Source: Zoogloea sp. LCSB751 (GTDB lineage: Bacteria; Pseudomonadota; Gammaproteobacteria; Burkholderiales; Rhodocyclaceae). Taken from it: a stretch of 64,000 bases of DNA. A model generated the notes under the pieces. That model did not search any database, was not told where the DNA came from, and worked only from the letters and a program-made list of their open reading frames with translations. Of the stretch, positions 1 to 9,275 are shown piece by piece. The stretch's first letter is position 1. Every line of letters begins with the position of its first letter. The translations under genes and the position numbers were made by a program. The DNA is taken from contig NZ_MWUM01000011.1 in the NCBI RefSeq assembly GCF_002028455.1, forward strand, positions 101,950 through 165,949. Direction: 5' to 3'.

Positions 1-233
1 CCTTCGGAGGCCAGCACCTTCAAAGCTTCACGAAGCGGTGTGCGCGAGATGCCATACTGGCTCGCCAGAGCCTGCTCATCCACCCATGTGCCGGGCGGCA
101 GTTCGTGGGAGAAGATGCGCTGGCGCAGGCGTTCCGCGACTTCCTGGTAAAGGGCGAGGGGGGCGATCCGGCCGGCGTTCATGGGTTCGGTCGAAAGTTT
201 CGTCAGCGTGTTGTCGGCAGTTGTTGCATCCAT
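1..233 (-). CDS. GntR-family transcriptional regulator, N-terminal part (cut by window edge)
   Basis: The minus strand encodes a winged-helix DNA-binding domain of the GntR type. An ALYQEVAERLRQRI stretch leads into PPGTWVDEQALASQYGISRT and then PLREALKVLASEG, the usual helix-turn-helix and wing. The effector-binding domain lies beyond base 1, so the subfamily (probably FCD/FadR-like) cannot be fixed. The first ATG is at 233-231 and a second in-frame ATG is at 182-180; neither has a clear ribosome binding site. A perfect palindrome covers the first ATG, so the downstream start is a real alternative. The gene is divergent from the methylmalonyl-CoA mutase operon, which it plausibly controls together with itself (inference from position). 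Confidence 0.85.
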   Translation of the reverse strand, partial: MDATTADNTLTKLSTEPMNAGRIAPLALYQEVAERLRQRIFSHELPPGTWVDEQALASQYGISRTPLREALKVLASE

Positions 234-243
234 AATTATGGAT
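228..243. promoter_or_regulatory. 16-bp perfect palindrome, candidate GntR operator
   Basis: ATCCATAATTATGGAT reads identically on both strands. It is AT-rich in a GC-rich setting and overlaps the upstream ATG of the GntR gene. On the minus strand a TTGACT box (267-272) lies 17 nt before a weak TACTTT, so the palindrome would sit at or just after the transcription start, a typical autorepression position. That it is an operator is inferred from symmetry and place only. Confidence 0.5.
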
Positions 244-375
244 AAAGTATTATCTACAAGACAGCAAGTCAAGTTCCTGCGCAGGATGAAACCCTTGTGC
301 GGATCCGTCGCCGAAAGGCCGGCGGGCCACAAAAACAGAGGGAGGGAGAAAACTTCCCTGCGTGGGACACGGCAG

Positions 376-402
376 CCGGCCGTGACCAGGGGTCACGGCC
401 GG
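376..402 (+). promoter_or_regulatory. Stem-loop in the mutase operon leader
   Basis: Two perfect 12-base arms (376-387 and 391-402, left arm CCGGCCGTGACC) are separated by only AGG. The repeat lies 65 nt upstream of the mutase start and is not followed by a T-run, so it does not look like an intrinsic terminator. It could be a protein-binding dyad for the divergent GntR regulator or an RNA leader structure. No cobalamin riboswitch (B12-box) core was recognised in the leader 234-466. Confidence 0.45.
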
Positions 403-466
403 TACTGGCGTCACTAATTACCAAGGGCTGCACCAAGCAGCTCAGCTACGTGAGGGTAGAAAAGCC

Positions 467-2629
467 ATGGCGAACAACACCGAACCGACCTTCCCGCAAC
501 CTGATCTGGCCGCCTGGAACAAGGCTGCCGCCAAGTCGGCCCCCGAAGGCGATGTCGCCAAGCTGAACTGGGTGACGCCGGAAGGCATCACGGTCAAGCC
601 GCTGTACACGGCTGCCGATCTGGAAGGCCTTAAGTACACCAACACGCTGCCGGGCTTCGAGCCCTTCCTGCGCGGCCCCCAGGCCACCATGTACGCGGCC
701 CGTCCGTGGACCATCCGCCAGTACGCCGGCTTCTCCACCGCCGAGGCCTCCAACGCCTTCTACCGCAAGGCGCTGGCCGCCGGCGGTCAGGGCGTGTCCG
801 TGGCCTTCGATCTGGCCACCCACCGCGGCTACGACTCCGACAATCCCCGCGTAGTGGGTGACGTCGGCAAGGCCGGCGTGGCCATCGATTCTGTGGAGGA
901 CATGAAGATCCTCTTCAACGAGATCCCGCTCGACAAGATCTCCGTCTCCATGACCATGAACGGCGCCGTGCTGCCGATCCTGGCCGGCTACATCGTCGCC
1001 GCCGAAGAGCAGGGCGTCTCTCAGGACAAGCTGTCCGGGACCATCCAGAACGACATCCTCAAGGAGTTCATGGTCCGTAACACCTATATCTACCCGCCGA
1101 CGCCGTCGATGAAGATCATCGCCGACATCTTCCAGTACACGTCGGCCAACATGCCCAAGTTCAACAGCATCTCGATCTCGGGCTACCACATCCAGGAAGC
1201 GGGCGCGAACCAGGCCATCGAGTTGGCCTTCACGCTGGCCGACGGCGTCGAGTACGTGCGCACCGGCATCAAGTCGGGCATGGACGTGGACACCTTCGCC
1301 GGCCGCCTGTCCTTCTTCTGGGCGGTGGGCATGAACTTCTACCTCGAGATCGCCAAGATGCGCGCCGCGCGCATGCTGTGGTGGCGTCTCATGAAGCAGT
1401 TTGAGCCGAAGAGCCAGAAGTCCATGATGCTGCGGACTCACAGCCAGACGTCCGGCTGGTCGCTGACCGAGCAGGATCCGTACAACAACGTCGTGCGCAC
1501 CACCATCGAGGCGATGGCGGCGGTGTTCGGCGGCACCCAGTCCCTGCACACCAACGCGCTGGATGAAGCCATCGCGCTGCCGACCGAGTTCTCGGCGCGT
1601 ATCGCCCGTAATACGCAGATCATCATCCAGGAAGAAACCCACATCACCAGCGTGGTGGACCCGTGGGCCGGCTCCTACATGATGGAAAAGCTGACCCAGG
1701 ACATGGCCGACAAAGCCTGGGCCCTGATCGAGGAGATCGAGGCGATGGGCGGCATGACCAAGGCGGTCGAATCCGGCTGGGCCAAGATGAAGGTCGAAGA
1801 GTGTGCCGCCGAGAAGCAGGCCCGCATCGACTCCGGCAAGGACGTCATCGTCGGCGTCAACAAGTACAAGCTGGCCAAGGAAGACCCGATCGACATTCTC
1901 GACATCGACAACCACGTCGTGCGTGAAGCCCAGATCGAGCGCCTGGCGCGCATCCGAGCCACCCGCGATCAGGCCGCCGTCGATGCCGCGCTGGCCGCCC
2001 TGACCGAAGCCGCCAAGAGCGGCAACGGCAATCTGCTCGACCTGACCGTCAAGGCCGTGCGCCTGCGCGCCACCGTGGGCGAGATCTCCGATGCGCTGGA
2101 AGTGGTCTTCGGCCGCTATCGCGCCAACCCGCAGGCCGTCACCGGCATCTACAACTCGGTGGTGGAAGGCAACGAAGACTGGCAGGCCCTGAAGGCCGAC
2201 ATCGACGCCTTCGTCACCGAGGAAGGCCGCCGCCCGCGCATCATGATCGCCAAGCTCGGCCAGGACGGCCACGACCGCGGCGCCAAGGTGGTGGCTTCCG
2301 CCTTCGCCGACCTGGGCTTCGACATCGACATCGGCCCGCTCTTCCAGACCCCGGAAGAAGCTGCCCGTCACGCCGTCGAGAACGACGTGCATGCGGTGGG
2401 CTGTTCCAGTCTCGCCGCCGGCCACAAGACTCTCGTGCCGGCCGTCATCAAGGCCCTCAAGGATCAGGGCGCCGATGACATCATCACCTTCGTCGGCGGC
2501 GTGATTCCGGCCCAGGACTACGACGCGCTGTACCAGGCCGGTGCGGCCGGCATCTTCGGACCGGGCACCCCGATTCCGGCGGCCGCCCGTGAAGTGCTGA
2601 AGCAGATCCGCGCCGCCCGCAAGGCCTGA
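467..2629 (+). CDS. scpA: Methylmalonyl-CoA mutase, single-chain large-subunit type
   Basis: This adenosylcobalamin enzyme interconverts (R)-methylmalonyl-CoA and succinyl-CoA in the cytoplasm, the last step in feeding propionyl-CoA into the TCA cycle. The 720-residue length is typical of the catalytic chain. The TIM-barrel domain carries [18 protein letters not shown] at residues 79-96, including the substrate-site Tyr86. The C-terminal B12-binding domain has the base-off signature D600-x-H602-x-x-G605, with His602 as the cobalt ligand. The start ATG follows GAGGGTAG. It is the first gene of an operon with meaB, pccB and pccA, which together form the complete propionyl-CoA route except for the epimerase, not seen here. 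mcmA is an equally used symbol. Confidence 0.97.
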   Translation: MANNTEPTFPQPDLAAWNKAAAKSAPEGDVAKLNWVTPEGITVKPLYTAADLEGLKYTNTLPGFEPFLRGPQATMYAARPWTIRQYAGFSTAEASNAFYRKALAAGGQGVSVAFDLATHRGYDSDNPRVVGDVGKAGVAIDSVEDMKILFNEIPLDKISVSMTMNGAVLPILAGYIVAAEEQGVSQDKLSGTIQNDILKEFMVRNTYIYPPTPSMKIIADIFQYTSANMPKFNSISISGYHIQEAGANQAIELAFTLADGVEYVRTGIKSGMDVDTFAGRLSFFWAVGMNFYLEIAKMRAARMLWWRLMKQFEPKSQKSMMLRTHSQTSGWSLTEQDPYNNVVRTTIEAMAAVFGGTQSLHTNALDEAIALPTEFSARIARNTQIIIQEETHITSVVDPWAGSYMMEKLTQDMADKAWALIEEIEAMGGMTKAVESGWAKMKVEECAAEKQARIDSGKDVIVGVNKYKLAKEDPIDILDIDNHVVREAQIERLARIRATRDQAAVDAALAALTEAAKSGNGNLLDLTVKAVRLRATVGEISDALEVVFGRYRANPQAVTGIYNSVVEGNEDWQALKADIDAFVTEEGRRPRIMIAKLGQDGHDRGAKVVASAFADLGFDIDIGPLFQTPEEAARHAVENDVHAVGCSSLAAGHKTLVPAVIKALKDQGADDIITFVGGVIPAQDYDALYQAGAAGIFGPGTPIPAAAREVLKQIRAARKA

Positions 2630-2650
2630 TCCGCGACCGAAGTCCGCAAG

Positions 2651-2672
2651 TGCGCCGGCCTTGGCCGGCGCA
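2651..2672 (+). repeat. Hairpin between mutase and meaB
   Basis: Perfect 10-base arms (TGCGCCGGCC and its complement) are separated by TT. The hairpin lies 22 nt after the mutase stop and 19 nt before the meaB ATG. No T-run follows, so it is more likely an mRNA-stability or partial-attenuation element that sets the ratio of mutase to its chaperone than a true terminator. It also makes the upstream TTG at 2661 an implausible start for meaB. Confidence 0.45.
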
Positions 2673-2690
2673 CAGGTCATTATCGAGCCC

Positions 2691-3689
2691 ATGAACATGC
2701 CCGCCGATCTTCCGCAACGGGATGCTGCCGACCAGGCCCTGGTCGATGGCGTCCTCAAGCACCAGCTGCGCCCGCTGGCCAAGACGATCACGCTGATCGA
2801 GTCCCAGCGCACGGACCACAAGCAGCATGCCCGCAGCGTGCTGGAAGGCCTGCTGCCGCACACCGGCAAGTCGATGCGCGTCGGCATCTCTGGCGTGCCC
2901 GGGGTCGGCAAGTCCACCTTCATCGAAGCCTTGGGCCTGTATCTCATCGAGCAGGGCCACAAGGTGGCGGTGCTGGCGGTGGACCCGTCGTCCAGCGTCA
3001 CCGGCGGTTCCATCCTCGGCGACAAGACCCGCATGGAGCTGCTGTCCCAGCGCACCGAGGCCTTCATCCGCCCGAGTCCGTCGGCGGGCAGCCTCGGCGG
3101 CGTCGCCGAGAAGACCCGCGAGGCGATGCTGGTCTGCGAGGCCGCCGGCTTCGACGTGATCATCATCGAAACGGTCGGCGTCGGCCAGTCCGAGACGGCA
3201 GTGGCCGGCATGACCGACATCTTCTGTCTGCTGCAGCTGCCCAATGCCGGCGACGACCTGCAGGCGATCAAGAAGGGGATCATGGAGATTGCCGACCTGA
3301 TCGTCATCAACAAGGCTGACATCAATCCGCAGGCCGCCAACGTGGCGCGTTCGCAGATCAAGACCGCGCTGGGCATGCTGCGCCATGCCTCGCCCAACTG
3401 GACGCCGCCGGTGTTGATGCTGTCGGCGTTGCAGAAGCAGGGTATCGCCGAATTCTGGAATACCATCAACGATTACCGCTCTGCCATGAAACGGAGCGGG
3501 GAGTTCGAGGCCCGCCGGCGCCAACAGGCCCGTGCGTGGATGTGGGAACTCATCGACCAGGGCCTGCGGGCCCGGTTCGCAAGTCACGCCCGGGTGCAAC
3601 AGGACCTGCCCGGTTTGCAAGCGGCCGTCGAGGCCGGCCAGACGACGCCCTCCGCGGCCGCGCTGCGGCTGCTGGGCTATCTGGGCTGA
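2691..3689 (+). CDS. meaB: Methylmalonyl-CoA mutase-associated GTPase MeaB
   Basis: This G3E-family P-loop GTPase (formerly called ArgK) protects and reactivates methylmalonyl-CoA mutase and gates loading of adenosylcobalamin. The 332-residue product has the Walker A GVPGVGKST at 68-76, the ETVGVGQSE switch motif typical of the family and the INKAD base-specificity motif. I chose ATG 2691 over the TTG at 2661, because the latter lies inside a hairpin. It sits directly behind its client enzyme and 36 bp before pccB, so co-transcription is very likely. Confidence 0.95.
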   Translation: MNMPADLPQRDAADQALVDGVLKHQLRPLAKTITLIESQRTDHKQHARSVLEGLLPHTGKSMRVGISGVPGVGKSTFIEALGLYLIEQGHKVAVLAVDPSSSVTGGSILGDKTRMELLSQRTEAFIRPSPSAGSLGGVAEKTREAMLVCEAAGFDVIIIETVGVGQSETAVAGMTDIFCLLQLPNAGDDLQAIKKGIMEIADLIVINKADINPQAANVARSQIKTALGMLRHASPNWTPPVLMLSALQKQGIAEFWNTINDYRSAMKRSGEFEARRRQQARAWMWELIDQGLRARFASHARVQQDLPGLQAAVEAGQTTPSAAALRLLGYLG

Positions 3690-3725
3690 AAGAAATACAT
3701 CCCGATTATTGACTGGAGGCTGTAA

Positions 3726-5261
<1,536 letters not shown>

Positions 5262-5281
5262 TCGCCGAGGACGCCCAAGAC

Positions 5282-7285
5282 ATGTTTACCAAGATCCTGA
5301 TTGCAAACCGCGGCGAAATCGCCTGCCGCGTCATCAAGACTGCCCGCAAGATGGGCATCAAGACCGTCGCCGTCTATTCCGAGGCCGACAAGGACGCCCT
5401 GTTCGTGGACCTGGCCGACGAGGCCGTGTGCATCGGACCGGCGGCATCCAAGGAATCCTACCTGGTCGCCGACAAGATCATCGCCGCCTGCAAGCAGACC
5501 GGCGCCGAGGCGGTGCACCCGGGCTACGGCTTCCTGTCCGAGAACGCCGAGTTCTCGCGCCGCCTGGAAGAAGAAGGCATCAAGTTCATCGGTCCGAAGC
5601 ACTACTCCATCGCCAAGATGGGTGACAAGATCGAGTCCAAGAAGCTCGCCATCGAAGCCAAGGTCAACACTATCCCCGGCCACAACGATGCCATCGACGG
5701 CCCCGATGCCGCCGTGGAAATCGCCAGGAAGATCGGCTACCCGGTGATGATCAAGGCCTCCGCCGGCGGCGGTGGCAAGGGCCTGCGGGTGGCGTACAAC
5801 GACGCCGAAGCCCATGAAGGCTTCTCGTCCTGCGTCAACGAAGCACGCAACTCCTTCGGCGACGACCGCGTCTTCATCGAGAAGTACGTGCTCGAGCCGC
5901 GCCACATCGAAATCCAGGTGCTCGGCGACAGCCACGGCAACTACGTGTATCTGAACGAGCGCGATTGCTCGATCCAGCGCCGCCACCAGAAGGTCATCGA
6001 AGAGGCACCGAGCCCCTTCGTCGACCCCGAGATGCGCAAGGCGATGGGCGAACAGGCCGTGGCGCTGGCCCGCGCGGTGAACTACGAATCCGCGGGTACC
6101 GTCGAATTCGTCGTGTCCGGCGCGACCAAGGAGTTCTACTTCCTCGAGATGAACACCCGTCTCCAGGTGGAACACCCGGTCACCGAGCTGATCACCGGCC
6201 TCGACCTGGTCGAGCAGATGATCCGCGTCGCTTACGGCGAGAAGCTGCCGCTGACCCAGGCCGACGTGCAGATCAATGGCTGGGCGATGGAATGCCGTAT
6301 CAACGCCGAAGATCCGTTCCGCGGCTTCCTGCCGTCCACCGGCCGTCTGGTCAAGTTCCAGCCGCCGAAGGAAGTGCCGGGCCAGGTGCGCGTCGATACC
6401 GGTGTGTACGATGGCGGCGAGATCTCGATGTACTACGACTCGATGATCGCCAAGCTGATCGTGCACGGCGCCACCCGCGAGCAGGCGATTGCCCGCATGC
6501 GCGATGCGCTGAACGGTTTCGTGATCCGCGGCATCTCCTCGAACATTCCGTTCCAGGCCGCGCTGATGCAGCATCCGGTTTTCCATTCCGGCATCTTCGA
6601 CACCGGCTTCATCCCCAAGCACTACCCGACGGGCTTCGATGCCTCGATGGTGCCGCACGACGATCCGGCCCTGCTGGTCTCGGTCGCCGCTTACGTCTAC
6701 CGTGCCTTCACCGACCGTTCCGCGTCGATTACCGGCCAGCTGCAGGGCCACGAGCGCATCGTCGACGACCACTGGATGGTCATCCGCCTGAACAAGGAAG
6801 GCAACGAGCACCACCCGGTGATCGCCCGTCCGATCGACGGCGGCTACCACGTGGAATACAAGGGTGAGAGCTACGAGATCAAGTCCGACTGGAAGCTCGG
6901 CGAGTCCCTGTTCAACGGCACCTGCAACGGCGAAGAGTTCACCCTTCAGGTCGAACGCCACAAGATCAAGTACAGCCTGTTCCACTGGGGCACCCGCGCC
7001 GACTTCATGGTCATGAGCGCCCGTGCCGCCGAACTGCTGGCGCTGATGCCCGAGAAGCTGCCGCCCGACCTGTCCAAGTACCTGCTGTCCCCGATGCCGG
7101 GCCTGCTGCGCGAAATCTCTGTGCAGGTCGGCCAGGAAGTGAAGGCCGGCGAGAAGCTGGCAGTCATCGAAGCGATGAAGATGGAGAACATCCTGAAGGC
7201 CGAGCAGGACTGCAAGGTCAAGAAGATCTCCGCCTCGGCAGGTGCAAGCCTGTCGGTGGACGAAGTCATCATCGAGTTCGAGTAA
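5282..7285 (+). CDS. pccA: Propionyl-CoA carboxylase alpha subunit (biotin carboxylase + biotin carrier)
   Basis: This 667-residue subunit carboxylates its own biotin with ATP and bicarbonate and hands the group to PccB. An N-terminal biotin carboxylase (ILIANRGEIACR at 5-16, ATP-grasp loop KASAGGGGKG at 158-167, EMNTRLQVEHPVTE) is followed by a PccA-type BT domain and a C-terminal biotinyl domain with EAMKM, biotinylated Lys633. The ATG at 5282 was preferred to an in-frame upstream ATG inside pccB because GAGGA stands about 10 nt before it and homologues begin MxxKILIANRGE. It is the last gene of the operon, followed by a terminator. Confidence 0.95.
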   Translation: MFTKILIANRGEIACRVIKTARKMGIKTVAVYSEADKDALFVDLADEAVCIGPAASKESYLVADKIIAACKQTGAEAVHPGYGFLSENAEFSRRLEEEGIKFIGPKHYSIAKMGDKIESKKLAIEAKVNTIPGHNDAIDGPDAAVEIARKIGYPVMIKASAGGGGKGLRVAYNDAEAHEGFSSCVNEARNSFGDDRVFIEKYVLEPRHIEIQVLGDSHGNYVYLNERDCSIQRRHQKVIEEAPSPFVDPEMRKAMGEQAVALARAVNYESAGTVEFVVSGATKEFYFLEMNTRLQVEHPVTELITGLDLVEQMIRVAYGEKLPLTQADVQINGWAMECRINAEDPFRGFLPSTGRLVKFQPPKEVPGQVRVDTGVYDGGEISMYYDSMIAKLIVHGATREQAIARMRDALNGFVIRGISSNIPFQAALMQHPVFHSGIFDTGFIPKHYPTGFDASMVPHDDPALLVSVAAYVYRAFTDRSASITGQLQGHERIVDDHWMVIRLNKEGNEHHPVIARPIDGGYHVEYKGESYEIKSDWKLGESLFNGTCNGEEFTLQVERHKIKYSLFHWGTRADFMVMSARAAELLALMPEKLPPDLSKYLLSPMPGLLREISVQVGQEVKAGEKLAVIEAMKMENILKAEQDCKVKKISASAGASLSVDEVIIEFE

Positions 7286-7295
7286 TCAATAACCG

Positions 7296-7326
7296 GCGCC
7301 ATCCGGCTTTCCCGGCTGGATGGCGC
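7296..7326 (+). repeat. Stem-loop after pccA
   Basis: Nine-base complementary arms GCGCCATCC and GGATGGCGC enclose a 13-nt loop, 10 bp after the pccA stop. No T-run follows, so it is probably a 3-prime stabilising hairpin upstream of the true terminator rather than a terminator itself. Confidence 0.4.
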
Positions 7327-7390
7327 GACAGTCGGTTTTCGTTCGATGGGGAGGGAGATCCGCCGAAAAGCGGGTTCCTGTCGAGGGAGC

Positions 7391-7419
7391 GGGGTCGTCT
7401 CAGGACGGCCCCTTTTTTT
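7391..7419 (+). terminator. Intrinsic terminator of the mutase-pcc operon
   Basis: The stem GGGGTCGTC / GACGGCCCC (one G-T wobble, short loop) is followed directly by seven Ts. It lies about 105 bp after pccA and is the clear end of the plus-strand operon, ahead of minus-strand genes. Confidence 0.85.
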
Positions 7420-7443
7420 GTCTGTCGACCTGGCGCCGAGCAC

Positions 7444-7479
7444 CACCTGTGGGGGCGAATGAACTCGCCCCCACAGGTG
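7444..7479. repeat. REP-like palindrome, copy a
   Basis: Two perfect 15-base arms beginning CACCTGTGGGGGCGA flank the loop ATGAAC, and the right arm runs into CTTTT. The core GGGCGAATGAA(C/T)TCGCCC recurs in other intergenic gaps of the window (near 31.3, 33.8 and 37.6 kb). Between convergent genes it could also serve as a terminator. Confidence 0.6.
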
Positions 7480-7519
7480 CTTTTCCAACACGATCCCTCC
7501 TGCAGGAGGGGGCAGGCTG

Positions 7520-8782
7520 TCAGCCGTAGCGGCGCGCCGCTTCCACCGCCAGGCCGGCGCCGATGCTGCCGAACAGGTCGCCTTCGACGCTACGGGCCTG
7601 GGGCAGCTCGGCGGCGATGCGTTCGCGCAGTTGCGGCACGCCGCTGGCGCCACCGGTGAAATACAGCGTATCGACCTGGTCGCGGGCCACGCCGGCTTCA
7701 TCGAGCAACTTGCCGACCGTCGCGGCAACCCGCTCGACCAGGCTGCGGGTGGCCAGCGTGAAGGCCTCGCGGGTGATCTCGTGGGCCAGCCCTGGCTCCA
7801 GGCGGTCCAGCTGCATATGGGTGGTGGTCGCGGTGGACAGGTCGATCTTGGCCTGCTCGACCTGCAGGGCCAGCCAGTGTCCTTCCCGCTGGCCGATCAG
7901 GCGGGCAAGGCGGTCCAGCTCCTGGCGGGCCGCCGCATCCCGGTAAATGGCCTGGAAGTCGGCAAAGGCCTGGCGGGTGTAGGCGAAGTTGATGGTGTGC
8001 CAGGTCGCCAGCTGGAAGAACAGGGCCGACGGCACTTCGGCTCCGCTCTTCATCTGGCCCTTGTAGCCGAGCAGCGGCATCACGCATTCCAGGCTCAGCG
8101 CCCGGTCGAAGTCGGTGCCGCCCACGTGCAGGCCGGCGTTGCCGAGCAGGTCTTCGCGGCGGTCCAGGTGCTTGGCCCGTTCAGGCGACAGGCGTACCAG
8201 CGAGAAGTCGGCGGTGCCGCCGCCGATGTCGGCGATCAGCACCAGTTCCTCGCGGTCGAGGCCGGCTTCGTAGTGCAGTGCCGCGCCGATCGGCTCGAAC
8301 TGGAAACTCACGTCCTTGAAGCCCACCTGGCGGGCGATCGCCTCGAGGGTGTCCTGGGCGCGCTGGTCTGCGACGGTATTGTCGTCCACGAAATACACCG
8401 GGCGGCCGAACACCGCCTGCTCGAAGCTGCGCCCGGCCTCGGCCTCGGCGCGGGCCTTCAGTTCGCCGATGAAGCTCGCCAGCAGATCGCGGAAGCGCAG
8501 TGCGCGGCCGCCGACCTCGGTACTGCCGTCCATCAGGTTGCTGCCCAACAGGCTCTTGATGGCCCGCATCAGGCGGCCTTCGTAGCCCTCCAGGTATTCC
8601 GCCAGCGCATCCCGCCCGTAATGGGTGGTCTCCTCGTCCGCATTGAAGAAGACCGCGGACGGCAGCGTTGCCTTGCCGTCCTCGAGGGGCAGAAGCGTCG
8701 GCAGGCCGGGACGCAGCCAGCCGACGGTGGAATTGGACGTGCCGAAGTCGATGCCGCAGGCGCGGGCGGGGTTGAGGCTCAT
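7520..8782 (-). CDS. Hsp70-family protein of the YegD type
   Basis: This cytoplasmic actin/Hsp70-fold ATPase is 420 residues long, shorter than DnaK because it keeps the nucleotide-binding domain and little of the peptide-binding domain. The phosphate-1 loop GIDFGTSNSTVGW, phosphate-2 loop IADIGGGTADFSLV and adenosine motif YFTGGASGVPQL are all present. ATG 8782 is the start at the family N-terminus (MSLNPARACGIDFG); a longer frame upstream carries no recognisable domain. E. coli YegD is the likely relative; its client is not established. It is followed downstream by a terminator-like palindrome in the convergent gap. Confidence 0.88.
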   Translation of the reverse strand: MSLNPARACGIDFGTSNSTVGWLRPGLPTLLPLEDGKATLPSAVFFNADEETTHYGRDALAEYLEGYEGRLMRAIKSLLGSNLMDGSTEVGGRALRFRDLLASFIGELKARAEAEAGRSFEQAVFGRPVYFVDDNTVADQRAQDTLEAIARQVGFKDVSFQFEPIGAALHYEAGLDREELVLIADIGGGTADFSLVRLSPERAKHLDRREDLLGNAGLHVGGTDFDRALSLECVMPLLGYKGQMKSGAEVPSALFFQLATWHTINFAYTRQAFADFQAIYRDAAARQELDRLARLIGQREGHWLALQVEQAKIDLSTATTTHMQLDRLEPGLAHEITREAFTLATRSLVERVAATVGKLLDEAGVARDQVDTLYFTGGASGVPQLRERIAAELPQARSVEGDLFGSIGAGLAVEAARRYG

Positions 8783-8924
8783 GGTGATGCGGGGAAAGGC
8801 AAGGGCGCGAATCCTACGCCCGTTGGCGGGCAGGGTGAAGACGGCGATGGCAGTCCGCCATGGCTGCCGCGGCGTGGCGGCAGCCAATTCCTGTCGAGGT
8901 GGCGGTATTTCCCGTCGGTCGGGC

Positions 8925-9275
8925 TCATTCCTTTTTCAACAGCGAGCCCAGCCCTGCAAACGGTGAATGGGTGGCGGCCTTGCCGGGCTGCTTGGCGGCC
9001 ACGTTGCCCTGGGTGGCTTCGAGTTGGCGCTGGTGTTCGTTGTCGTGGCAGTACACGCACAGCAGTTCCCAGTTGCTGCCGTCGGGTGGGTTGTTGTCGT
9101 GGTTGTGGTCGCGGTGATGCACCGTCAGTTCGCGCAGGTTGGTGACGGTGAATTCGCGGGCGCAGCGGCCACAGACCCACGGGTAGATCTTCAGGGCCTT
9201 TTCGCGGTAGCCCTCGGCGCGCTTGTCGGCGGCACGGCGGGCTTCGAGGACCAGACGGTCGAGTTTTTCGCTCAT
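8925..9275 (-). CDS. yajD: YajD-type HNH nuclease family protein
   Basis: This small 116-residue HNH-fold protein has a CxxC pair in WVCGRCAREF, the LTVHHRDHNHDNNPPDGSNW core and a second pair in LLCVYCHDNEH, giving a zinc-stapled beta-beta-alpha-metal finger as in E. coli YajD (115 residues). The likely action is metal-dependent nucleic-acid cleavage, but the physiological substrate is unknown. The start ATG overlaps the stop of the upstream arginase/aminotransferase gene as ATGA, so the two are translationally coupled. The functional link between them is not obvious. Confidence 0.85.
   Translation of the reverse strand: MSEKLDRLVLEARRAADKRAEGYREKALKIYPWVCGRCAREFTVTNLRELTVHHRDHNHDNNPPDGSNWELLCVYCHDNEHQRQLEATQGNVAAKQPGKAATHSPFAGLGSLLKKE

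Noticed and set aside
234..466. Cobalamin riboswitch in the mutase leader
   Set aside because: Expected because the enzyme needs B12, but I could not find the B12-box or the conserved core; only a simple stem-loop is present.
446..3469. A roughly 1000-codon open frame antisense to the mutase and meaB genes
   Set aside because: High GC suppresses stops on the opposite strand. The translation is His/Gly/Val-biased without domains, while the plus strand carries two clear enzyme genes.
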